From Polaribacter glomeratus (GTDB taxonomy: Bacteria; Bacteroidota; Bacteroidia; Flavobacteriales; Flavobacteriaceae), in contig NZ_MSCM01000002.1 of assembly GCF_002954665.1 (NCBI RefSeq), positions 1,314,137 through 1,378,136 on the forward strand: a stretch of 64,000 bases of DNA. Direction: 5' to 3'. The notes beneath the pieces are model-generated. The model saw nothing but the letters and a program-made list of their open reading frames with translations, was not told where the DNA came from and did not search any database. The translations under genes and the position numbers were made by a program. Shown here piece after piece: positions 53,556 to 61,141 of this stretch. Position 1 is the stretch's first letter; every line of letters starts with the position of its first letter.

Positions 53556-54196
53556 GTAAAAAATATTCTTATATAGGTATTGCTTTTATCATATTATTGT
53601 TTGGTATTTACACCGTGCCAAAGGTGGTAGATCGTTTTAAAGATACCGGTTTGCATACTTTTAATAAAGTGCCAGATTTTGAGTTTATAGACCAAGTTGG
53701 ACAAACTATTACAAACAAAACATACAAAGGTAAGGTATATGTTGTTGAGTTTTTCTTTTCTACTTGTCCGTCAATTTGCCCGTTAATGAATCAGAAAATG
53801 CTAACAATTCAGGATGCGTTTTTCGGGAATCCAGAATTCGGAATTGCCTCTATATCTATTACTCCAGAAATTGATACTCCAGAGATTTTAAAAGAATATG
53901 CTAAGGCGAACGGAATTACTCATAAAAATTGGCATTTGCTAACAGGTAAATCAGAAGAAATTGTTTACGCTTTATCAAATCAAGGATTTAAACTTTATGC
54001 AGGTAAAGGCGATGCAGATCATGCAGGTTTTGAACATTCGGGTTTGTTCGCTTTAGTAGATAAAGAAGGTAACATCCGCTCTAGAAGAGATGAGTTTGGC
54101 AACCCAATTATGTTTTATAGGGCTTTACAAGAGCAAACTTTTCCAGACCAGATAAAAGAGTTAAAAGAAGATATTAAATTGTTGTTAAATGAATAA
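53552..54196 (+). CDS. SCO family copper chaperone
   Basis: A 214-residue SCO1/SenC protein for copper insertion into cytochrome oxidase. N-terminal anchor, then VEFFFSTCPSICPLMNQKM with the copper ligands Cys72 and Cys76 and the third ligand His in DHAGFEHSGLFAL. Thioredoxin fold facing the periplasm. Overlaps both neighbours, so the block 52884-54945 is one operon. Confidence 0.92.
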   Translation: MSKKYSYIGIAFIILLFGIYTVPKVVDRFKDTGLHTFNKVPDFEFIDQVGQTITNKTYKGKVYVVEFFFSTCPSICPLMNQKMLTIQDAFFGNPEFGIASISITPEIDTPEILKEYAKANGITHKNWHLLTGKSEEIVYALSNQGFKLYAGKGDADHAGFEHSGLFALVDKEGNIRSRRDEFGNPIMFYRALQEQTFPDQIKELKEDIKLLLNE

Positions 54197-54728
54197 TCTA
54201 GCACAAGAGAGAAAATATAGAAAAATTATTACAGCTTTATCAATTGTGATTCCAGTTGCAGTTGCAGCTTTATTTGGTGTTAATTTAAGAGATCTAGGTT
54301 ATAATGTAGCCCCTCTTACTTTTTTACCACCAATTTATGCTTCCATAAATGGTTTAACTGCAATTCTTTTAATTGCGGCGGTAATTGCTATAAAAAAAGG
54401 AAATAAAAAATTACATGAACAATTTAACACATCTGCGATTTTTTGTTCGGTAATTTTTTTGTTAATGTATATTGCGTATCACATGACTTCTGATTCTACA
54501 AAATTTGGAGGAGAAGGCACTATAAAATATATATATTATTTTATTCTAATTACGCACATTGTATTGTCCATAATTGTAATCCCTTTTGTTTTAACAACTT
54601 TTTTAAGAGCTAAATTAGGTAACTTTGAAAATCATAAAAAGATAGCAAAAATTACGTTTCCTATTTGGTTATATGTTGCCGTTACTGGTGTAATAGTTTA
54701 TCTAATGATTTCTCCTTATTATGTCTAA
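54189..54728 (+). CDS. DUF420 domain-containing membrane protein
   Basis: A 179-residue protein with five helices. DUF420 signals: FLPPIYASINGLTAILLIAA, HMTSDSTKFGGEGTIKYIYY (conserved His and Gly loop) and FPIWLYVAVTGVIVYLMISP. Family members sit next to SCO and oxidase genes and are probably assembly factors. Eight-base overlaps with both neighbours. Confidence 0.9.
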   Translation: MNNLAQERKYRKIITALSIVIPVAVAALFGVNLRDLGYNVAPLTFLPPIYASINGLTAILLIAAVIAIKKGNKKLHEQFNTSAIFCSVIFLLMYIAYHMTSDSTKFGGEGTIKYIYYFILITHIVLSIIVIPFVLTTFLRAKLGNFENHKKIAKITFPIWLYVAVTGVIVYLMISPYYV

Positions 54729-54945
54729 AAAAATAATAGTTAGTTATATTTTATTGATGATTTTCACTTTAAAATCATCTTACTCGCAATGTGCCATGTG
54801 CAAAGCGGTTGTTGAAAGTGGTGATGTACCGCTAGCGGAGGGTGTTAACAACGGAATTTCTTACTTAATGGTTTTTCCATACTTATTAATTGGAGGGTTG
54901 TTTTTTGCTTTATACAGATACAAAAAAAATCAAGCTAAAAATTAA
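54721..54945 (+). CDS. Small Cys-motif membrane protein in oxidase assembly operon
   Basis: A 74-residue protein: signal-like N-terminus (IIVSYILLMIFTLKSSYS), then QCAMCKAVVESG with a CxxC pair exposed to the periplasm, then a transmembrane helix (YLMVFPYLLIGGLFFALY) and a basic tail. Found at the end of oxidase assembly operons in Flavobacteria. The CxxC suggests metal or thiol chemistry; function is not established. Confidence 0.75.
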   Translation: MSKKIIVSYILLMIFTLKSSYSQCAMCKAVVESGDVPLAEGVNNGISYLMVFPYLLIGGLFFALYRYKKNQAKN

Positions 54946-55064
54946 CATTCTAATAAGAGTAAATTTATGTAACATAATTTACTTTTGGTCGTCTTATTTG
55001 TAATACTACAAGAAATATTTCTTTAAGTGCACTATAAACATAAACAATCAAAAATAAATACGTT

Positions 55065-56426
55065 TTGAAAACTAAACTCATTGTATTGGTAGCTTTTTTT
55101 CTTTCTATAGCTACATTTTCACAAAAAAAATGGACTTTAAAAGAGTGTGTAGATGAGGCTTTAAAAAAGAATATTTCTATACAACAAAATAGACTTAGTC
55201 TCGAACTAGCTAAAAAAGACGTAGATATTGCCAAAGGAAATTTTTTACCTAATCTTGGAAGTAATTTAGGTAACTCTATGAGTTTTGGTTTAACAACAGG
55301 GGCTGATAATACAAATAGCTCAGCAGAAAGATATGTTTTATCTCTAGGATTAAATGGTGGAGGTATAATTTTTAACGGATTTAGAAACACAAATACTTAT
55401 AAACAAGCTCAATTAGGTGTTCAGTCTGGTTTATTAGATTTACAAAAAATTGAAAATGATATTTCTTTATTAGTTGTAAATGGATATTTAAATATTCTTT
55501 TTGCAAAAGAAAATTTAAATGTTGCTAATGTTCAATATCAAATAAGTAAAACTCAAATAGAGGCAGCAGAAAGTAGGTTCAATTCAGGTGTAATTCCTAA
55601 AGGAGATTTACTAAATACACAATCTACCGCAGCCACAAACTTACAATCTGTAATTGCACAAGAAAATGCTGTGGATTTGGCATTGTTAAATTTAGCACAA
55701 TTACTACAAGTTAATGTTACTTTATTTGATATTTCACCTTTAGATGTTGGCACTCCTTCATCAGATTTATTTTATAAAAGTTCAACATCAGTTTACGATA
55801 GATCTTTACAAACAATGCCAGAAATTGCAAGGGCAAAATTAGCAATTGATAACGCTGATTTTAATATCGAGCTATCTAAAGGTGCTTTTCTGCCAACTTT
55901 ATCTTATTCTTTTGGTGCAAGTTCTTTTTATAATACAGTTTTAGGCCAACCAGATTTTATATCTACTGTAATTAATGGACAATTATTTGAAAGGGATAAC
56001 AGGTTTCCCAACCAACTATTTAAAAATAATTTAAATTATCAAGTTGCCTTATCTTTAAATATTCCTATTTTTAACCGTTTTCAAACAAAAAATAGAGTTG
56101 CGCAATCTGTAATTAATAAAGAAATTTTTGAAATAAGATTAGAGAGCGAAAAACTAGCTTTAAAACAAACTATTGAGCAATCTTTTTTAGATGTTAAAAC
56201 CGCTTTAAAAACATACGAGGCAGCAACAATATCTTTAGATGCACAAAACGAAGCATTTAAAAATGCACAAGAGCGTTATAATTTTGGGGCAATGACACAG
56301 TTTGATTTTGATCAAGTAAGAACGCGTTTGGTAAGTGCTCAAGGTGCATTGATTCGTTCTAAATACGATTATGTTTTTAAAACGAAAGTATTACAATTTT
56401 ATTCTGGAGATTTAGTCATAGAATAA
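55065..56426 (+). CDS. TolC family outer-membrane efflux protein
   Basis: A 453-residue outer-membrane channel of the TolC type starting at TTG (ATG-like alternatives are absent). Signal peptide MKTKLIVLVAFFLSIATFSQ. The two TolC repeats show long coiled helices (LSLELAKKDVDIAKGNFLPN and LAKLAIDNADFNIELSKGAF; AYLDVKTALKTYEAATISLD-like end) with the conserved RYNFGAMTQFDFDQVRTRL. No inner-membrane pump or adaptor is adjacent; partners are elsewhere. Confidence 0.9.
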   Translation: MKTKLIVLVAFFLSIATFSQKKWTLKECVDEALKKNISIQQNRLSLELAKKDVDIAKGNFLPNLGSNLGNSMSFGLTTGADNTNSSAERYVLSLGLNGGGIIFNGFRNTNTYKQAQLGVQSGLLDLQKIENDISLLVVNGYLNILFAKENLNVANVQYQISKTQIEAAESRFNSGVIPKGDLLNTQSTAATNLQSVIAQENAVDLALLNLAQLLQVNVTLFDISPLDVGTPSSDLFYKSSTSVYDRSLQTMPEIARAKLAIDNADFNIELSKGAFLPTLSYSFGASSFYNTVLGQPDFISTVINGQLFERDNRFPNQLFKNNLNYQVALSLNIPIFNRFQTKNRVAQSVINKEIFEIRLESEKLALKQTIEQSFLDVKTALKTYEAATISLDAQNEAFKNAQERYNFGAMTQFDFDQVRTRLVSAQGALIRSKYDYVFKTKVLQFYSGDLVIE

Positions 56427-56449
56427 CAGCTTTTAAAATATACGATCTA

Positions 56450-56480
56450 AACCTCACTAAACATAGTGAGGTTTTCTTTT
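56450..56480 (+). terminator. TolC gene terminator
   Basis: AACCTCACT/AGTGAGGTT stem, short loop, T-rich tail running into the next promoter. Confidence 0.8.
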
Positions 56481-56485
56481 TAATT

Positions 56486-56493
56486 TATCTTTG
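56486..56493 (+). promoter_or_regulatory. tsaB promoter -7 box
   Basis: TATCTTTG matches TAnnTTTG, 18 bases before the TTG start. Confidence 0.5.
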
Positions 56494-56510
56494 CAAAAAA
56501 AAATTAGATT

Positions 56511-57197
56511 TTGGGCATCATATTAAACATAGAAACAGCTACAAAAAATTGCTCTGTAAGTATTGCTGATAAGGGCAAAATTATAGCAATTAAAGAATTG
56601 AATAATGGCAATTATTCTCATGCAGAAGTTTTACATCCGTTTATTGTAGCTATCTTAAAAGAAGCGAATATTACTACAAATCAAATTGATGCTGTAGCAG
56701 TAAGTAAAGGACCTGGTTCTTATACAGGCTTACGAATAGGGGTTTCTGCCGCAAAAGGACTTTGTTTTGCTTTTGATAAACCATTAATTTCAATTGATAC
56801 TTTAACTTCTTTATCTTTTTCAATTTCAATTGAAGAAGGTTTTATTGTACCAATGATAGATGCACGAAGGTTAGAAGTTTATGCTGCTGTTTTTGATGAA
56901 AAGAACCAGAAAGTAAGAGAAATTAAAGCGGATATTATTAACGAAAATTCTTTTTTTGAATACTTAAAAATTAATAAAGTTTATTTTCTGGGTGATGGAG
57001 CTCATAAATGTAAAGAAATCATAACACATAAAAACGCTGTATTTGTGGATGCTAAATTTCCATCAGCAAAAGAGATGGCGCTTTTATCTTATGATAAATA
57101 CCAAAAAAACGACACGGAAAGTGTCGCTTATTTTGAACCGTTTTATTTAAAAGACTTTGTGGTAATTCCTGAGAAAAAAAAGAAACCTACTTTTTAA
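56511..57197 (+). CDS. tsaB: tRNA threonylcarbamoyladenosine biosynthesis protein TsaB
   Basis: A 228-residue TsaB, partner of TsaD/TsaE in making t6A on ANN-decoding tRNAs. ASKHA-type opening ILNIETATKNCSVSIADKG, the core motif VSKGPGSYTGLRIGVSAAKG, and IPEKKKKP at the end. Start is TTG at 56511: an in-frame TAG at 56505-56507 excludes a longer frame. Convergent with the mscS gene. Confidence 0.93.
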   Translation: MGIILNIETATKNCSVSIADKGKIIAIKELNNGNYSHAEVLHPFIVAILKEANITTNQIDAVAVSKGPGSYTGLRIGVSAAKGLCFAFDKPLISIDTLTSLSFSISIEEGFIVPMIDARRLEVYAAVFDEKNQKVREIKADIINENSFFEYLKINKVYFLGDGAHKCKEIITHKNAVFVDAKFPSAKEMALLSYDKYQKNDTESVAYFEPFYLKDFVVIPEKKKKPTF

Positions 57198-57200
57198 TCC

Positions 57201-58007
57201 TTATTCATTTTTATTAATATTTACTCTGTGTGGATACGGAATTTCAATTCCTGCTGCATCAAGAGCTTCTTTAACTTGTTCCATTACTTCAAACTTAACA
57301 GTCCAATAATCTTCTTTTTTAACCCAACCACGCGTAAAGAAGTTAATAGAACTGTCTCCTAATTCTGATAAATTCACTGCGATGGCAGGCTCTTTTAAAA
57401 CTAATGGATGAGAATTTAGAATACCAAAAAGTATATTTTTTGTTTTTTTAATATCAGAATCATAACCAACTCCAAAGTTGAAATCTACACGACGGGTTGC
57501 TTCGGTACTATAATTAACAATATTGCCGTTAGAAAGTGAGCCATTAGGAATTATAACTTCCTTATTGTCCGTTGTATTTAGTTTTGTTGTAAAAATTTCA
57601 ATTTCTTTTACAGTACCAGTTTGACCTTGTGCTTCAATAAAATCACCAATTTTAATTGGTTTAAATATCATTATTAAAACCCCACCTGCAAAATTAGCTA
57701 ATGAACCTTGTAGCGCTAAACCAATTGCTAAACCAGCAGCAGCTATAATTGCTGCAAATGAAGTTGTAGCAATACCTAATTGAGAAATAACAGTGATAAA
57801 TAACAATATTTTTAAAATCCAGCTACCAAGATTACCTAAAAATTTTTGAAGTGTAACATCAACACCTCTATTTGCCATTATTTTTTTTGATGATTTAATA
57901 ACGATACCTATTAGAAATAAACCAACTATTAAGATAATAATTGCGGTTATTACACTTGGTGTATATTCTAATAATAAACCCTTTAAAGCTTCTATATACT
58001 CTTCCAT
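57201..58007 (-). CDS. Small-conductance mechanosensitive channel (MscS family)
   Basis: A 268-residue MscS-type channel with three transmembrane helices (VITAIIILIVGLFLIGIVIK; ISQLGIATTSFAAIIAAAGL) and the pore helix GLALQGSLANFAGGVLIMIF with the conserved Gly/Ala pattern. The beta domain follows (DFIEAQGQTGTVKEIEIF; DNKEVIIPNGSLSNGNIVNY). It releases solutes on osmotic downshock. Ends 4 bases from the tsaB stop. Confidence 0.93.
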   Translation of the reverse strand: MEEYIEALKGLLLEYTPSVITAIIILIVGLFLIGIVIKSSKKIMANRGVDVTLQKFLGNLGSWILKILLFITVISQLGIATTSFAAIIAAAGLAIGLALQGSLANFAGGVLIMIFKPIKIGDFIEAQGQTGTVKEIEIFTTKLNTTDNKEVIIPNGSLSNGNIVNYSTEATRRVDFNFGVGYDSDIKKTKNILFGILNSHPLVLKEPAIAVNLSELGDSSINFFTRGWVKKEDYWTVKFEVMEQVKEALDAAGIEIPYPHRVNINKNE

Positions 58008-58075
58008 TTTATAATTTTATTTGGTAAAAATAATAGAATATTTAAAAAGGACTGCATTAAACAAGTAAATTTTTG

Positions 58076-58256
58076 TTAAAGTAACATTAGTGTTATTATA
58101 GAAACTATTGCAGGAATTGCCTGAATAAATAAAATACTCTTTTTCTTTGTTGAATAGGTATCATCAATACCTGCAATACATACACAAATTAGAAAGAATA
58201 AAGTCACCTTTTTCTCTACTATATTAATAGACCAAATTAATCCTGCGGCTAAAAAC
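58076..58256 (-). pseudogene. Remnant of a small membrane protein
   Basis: A minus-strand frame of about 59 codons ending TAA at 58076-58078 and blocked by an in-frame TAA just upstream, with no start codon. Translation: AAGLIWSINIVEKKVTLFF, CVCIAGIDDTYSTKKKSILF, QAIPAIVSIITLMLL, clearly membrane-protein-like. Adjacent frames upstream carry stops, suggesting a broken gene. Confidence 0.4.
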
Positions 58257-58569
58257 CTTTATATAATCTTTGATTGGTGGCTAAAACTTCGGTTTTCTCT
58301 GTAAATTTTTTAGTTTTTTATTCTAAAGTCTTTATTCCTTTTTTGTGGTATAAAAAAACATTTTAAATAAAGGATATATAAAAGGACGAGAACTTTATAA
58401 CTAATTTGTTGTCTGATTATGTTTTTTTTACATTCTAATCTATAGAGCTTATTCTTTTTTTTAGGATTCGGCAGATTTGTAATGACTATCAGTTAATTGT
58501 AAATATTATTTTTCTTTTGGAGAATTTAATTAATTCGCGCGCAATGTTAAATTAATGTTATCAAATTGT

Positions 58570-58599
58570 TTTGAAATTGTAATAATAGTCTTATATTTG
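58570..58599 (+). promoter_or_regulatory. Promoter of the YwqK-like gene
   Basis: TTTG (58570-58573), 18 bases, TATATTTG (58592-58599): a close match to the Bacteroidetes TTTG-N19-TAnnTTTG consensus, 33 bases before the ATG. Confidence 0.7.
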
Positions 58600-58631
58600 T
58601 AAAAGTAACGTTAACCTTAAATATACTCATC

Positions 58632-58985
58632 ATGAAAAATATAATCACAATATGTATGCTTTGTCTAGCTACAATAGGATATGCGCAAGAAAAGGAACCA
58701 ACTTTTATTGTTGATGGCGACTTAGTAAAAGCGACTTATTATTATGAAGACGGATCTGTTAAAACTCAAGGTTTTTTCAAAGACAAAAAAATCACTGGAG
58801 AATGGACTCGTTTTGATATTGACGGAAAAAAAACACAATTAGCTTTTTACGACAATGGTAAAAAAGTAGGAAAGTGGTTTATCTGGTCAAAAGATTCTTT
58901 AAAAGAAATTAATTATGAAAATAATTCTATAGCTTCTGTTAATGAATGGAGACCAGAATCAAAAGTTGCTTTTGGTAATGAATAA
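58632..58985 (+). CDS. Secreted YwqK/MORN-repeat-like protein
   Basis: A 117-residue secreted protein: signal peptide ending GYAQ, then MORN/YwqK-type repeats (ATYYYEDGSVKTQGFFKDKK; KITGEWTRFDIDGKKTQLAF; NGKKVGKWFIWSKDSLKEIN). Such repeats occur in antitoxin-like and surface proteins of Bacteroidetes; role unknown. Well-defined promoter and terminator make it a monocistronic unit. Confidence 0.85.
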   Translation: MKNIITICMLCLATIGYAQEKEPTFIVDGDLVKATYYYEDGSVKTQGFFKDKKITGEWTRFDIDGKKTQLAFYDNGKKVGKWFIWSKDSLKEINYENNSIASVNEWRPESKVAFGNE

Positions 58986-59011
58986 TTAGTATCACAACAT
59001 ATTTTACAAAA

Positions 59012-59050
59012 AATAAAGCTCATTAAAATTTTAATTTTAATGAGCTTTAT
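59012..59050. terminator. Terminator of the YwqK-like gene
   Basis: Near-perfect inverted repeat AATAAAGCTCATTAAAATT and its complement, T-rich. Confidence 0.85.
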
Positions 59051-59545
59051 TGATTCCATAACATTCCGTATAGATCTTTACTTTTTATAAAATTGTAACT
59101 AGGGATGCAGATCCTTGTCATAAAATTAGATTTATACAAATGAAATTAAATAGTTGGTATACAATCATGCCTCATGTTCGTCCAACTTTTTTACACTTAT
59201 TTAGTAAGGAACAATGTTTCTAGATCTACTTATAATTGAAAGTTTTAGAATCCTTATAATATATTGATTTAAGGTGTTGTTTCGCGGTTTTGAAACAAAT
59301 TAATAGTTTGTTATGTTAAATGGATAAACTTGCTTAAATACACCTATTGTAAAAATTTGCGTGGTTTAAATATAAATGTTCAATAAGAATTAATTTATCC
59401 TGATTTTTTTTAACTTCATATAACATCTAGTGCTATCAACCAGAGTTTTATTATTAAGTTGTTTTATGTTTTAGTTTTTCTTGACAAACAGAGAATAGTA
59501 ATGTTTTACTATTATAATATTTAAGTTTTTATAATTAATAAAATA

Positions 59546-59583
59546 AAAAAAGCGTTTAGAAATTAATTCTAAATGCTTTTTTA
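59546..59583 (-). terminator. tonB gene terminator
   Basis: AAAAAAGCGTTTAGAATTAA-type hairpin around TTTAGAAATTAATTCTAAA with T-tract on the minus-strand exit side, 20 bases after the tonB stop. Confidence 0.7.
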
Positions 59584-59601
59584 TAACTATTTTGTATTTT
59601 T

Positions 59602-60321
59602 TTACTCCACTACTAATGTGAATGGAATACTATATTTTACACCAACTGGCTTTCCTCTTTGTCTACCTGGCTTCATTTTAGGTAACTGTTTCATTACTTT
59701 AATAACCTCATCTTCAATTTTTGGGTGTGGTCCTCTAGCTTGTACATTTACAATGTTACCGTTTTTATCAATTTTAAAACCAATAAATACTCTTTTTCTT
59801 CCTGAAGATAAACCTAACTCATTTGGTAATTCTGCATCAAACTTTCTAGAAAAATGCTTTTGTACCATTTGGCTAAAACAATCTTTTAGTTCTTCTTTAC
59901 TTCCTTTACAACCTGGAAAAACAGGAACATCTTCAATGATCATGAAACTAACGTCTTCAATAACTTCTTCACCTTCATCGATTTCAACTATTTCTGTAAC
60001 TTTTACAGCTTTAGTTTCATCAGTTTCAGTTGTTTCTATTACAGTTTCTACAACCTCTTTTTCATCCTTAACGATTTCAATCTTTTCTGGAGTTGGTGGC
60101 GGTGGCGTATTTGGTTTCACTGGCTCAACTCTTTCAGTAATTGGAATGTCTTCTTCCATTTCTGCGTTCATATTAACAGTACCTAGGTCTCCATAGGTTT
60201 TGTCATATGTTTTCTGCTCTATAGCAGCATAAGCAACAAAAAGGGCTAGAACAAGACCGATTTGCATAAATATTTTACTGAAATTTTCTAAATTTGATTT
60301 AGGATTTTTCTTGATTTCCAT
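59602..60321 (-). CDS. Energy transducer TonB
   Basis: A 239-residue TonB: short cytoplasmic start, one transmembrane helix (IFMQIGLVLALFVAYAAI), a Pro/Glu-rich spanning region (VEPVKPNTPPPPTPEKIEIV) and the C-terminal TonB domain (FSQMVQKHFSRKFDAELPNE; VFIGFKIDKNGNIVNVQARG; MKPGRQRGKPVGVKYSIPFT). It energises TonB-dependent transporters such as SusC. Downstream of VanZ by 75 bases. Confidence 0.92.
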   Translation of the reverse strand: MEIKKNPKSNLENFSKIFMQIGLVLALFVAYAAIEQKTYDKTYGDLGTVNMNAEMEEDIPITERVEPVKPNTPPPPTPEKIEIVKDEKEVVETVIETTETDETKAVKVTEIVEIDEGEEVIEDVSFMIIEDVPVFPGCKGSKEELKDCFSQMVQKHFSRKFDAELPNELGLSSGRKRVFIGFKIDKNGNIVNVQARGPHPKIEDEVIKVMKQLPKMKPGRQRGKPVGVKYSIPFTLVVE

Positions 60322-60395
60322 TCTTAAAGAGTTTTTAATAGGTTGCTAATTTAATTAAATTATTGGGTAAAATACAAGTCTTATCATAAATTAAT

Positions 60396-60764
60396 CTATT
60401 TTTTTTTAGAAAACAGATTAAAAATCAATAAAGCTAAGAGAACTCCGCATGAGTTTGCAATAGCATCTATATAATCTCCTGTTCTATAGTTTGTTAACTT
60501 ACTTTGTAATACTTCAATTATTATGCCAAAAATAATACAGCAAATTACAATTAGATATTTTTTTTCTGGTTTCTTATAAAAAGCCAATAACCAAGTAATT
60601 CCAAGTGCAAAATATGCGATACTGTGGTACGCTTTATCGATATTAACTATGTTTATTTTAGAACTTGGTAATTTTAGCAAACTTAAAAAAACAATGGTAA
60701 TACTAATAATTAACGCAATTATATAAATATTATCCTTTAACAAGTTTTTGATACGCTTCAGCAT
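60396..60764 (-). CDS. VanZ-like family membrane protein
   Basis: A 122-residue protein with four helices. VanZ-like signals: [20 protein letters not shown], the conserved GIIIEVLQ and [20 protein letters not shown]. Function of this branch is unknown. Its start overlaps the gcvH end by 35 bases; a shorter start is possible but would remove the first basic residues. Confidence 0.85.
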   Translation of the reverse strand: MLKRIKNLLKDNIYIIALIISITIVFLSLLKLPSSKINIVNIDKAYHSIAYFALGITWLLAFYKKPEKKYLIVICCIIFGIIIEVLQSKLTNYRTGDYIDAIANSCGVLLALLIFNLFSKKK

Positions 60765-61110
60765 TTAGTAAGTTTTCAATTTGGGAGTTATCAGAAATTT
60801 CAATTTTGATCATCCAGCCTTTGCCATATGGATCTGTATTTACTAATTCTGGTTCATCTTCTAATGTTTCATTAAATTCAATAACTTCACCAGTTAGTGG
60901 CATAAATAAATCTGAAACGGTCTTTACTGCTTCAACAGAACCAAAAACGTCTCCTTCATTTACCGTATCTTCTAAAGTATCTACATCTACATAAACAATA
61001 TCACCCAATTCCCCTTGAGCAAAATCTGTAATTCCTACAGTTGCAATGTTTCCTTCAATTTTAATCCACTCATGATCTTTAGTGTATTTTAATTCAGCTG
61101 GAATATTCAT
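60730..61110 (-). CDS. gcvH: Glycine cleavage system H protein
   Basis: A 126-residue lipoyl carrier of glycine cleavage. Key features: [40 protein letters not shown] and the lipoylation region [11 protein letters not shown] with Lys63, then [20 protein letters not shown]. Length is normal. Sits between sprA and VanZ, a standing arrangement in flavobacteria unrelated to glycine genes. Confidence 0.96.
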   Translation of the reverse strand: MNIPAELKYTKDHEWIKIEGNIATVGITDFAQGELGDIVYVDVDTLEDTVNEGDVFGSVEAVKTVSDLFMPLTGEVIEFNETLEDEPELVNTDPYGKGWMIKIEISDNSQIENLLNAEAYQKLVKG

Positions 61111-61141
61111 TTTATTTAATTTTTAATTTTAGTAATTATTT

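Larger units (their letters stand above)
58008..58631. other. Intergenic region with a decayed membrane-protein tail
   Basis: Holds the remnant at 58076-58256 and the promoter at 58570-58599. Nothing else recognised. Confidence 0.5.
58986..59601. other. Gene-poor region
   Basis: Contains terminators at 59012-59050 and 59546-59583. No gene, repeat or RNA supported in between; a 28-codon frame at 59139 looks incidental. Confidence 0.5.

Noticed and set aside
59139..59222. 28-codon ORF in the gap after the YwqK-like gene
   Set aside because: No promoter, no conserved motif, and composition matches random AT-rich DNA.
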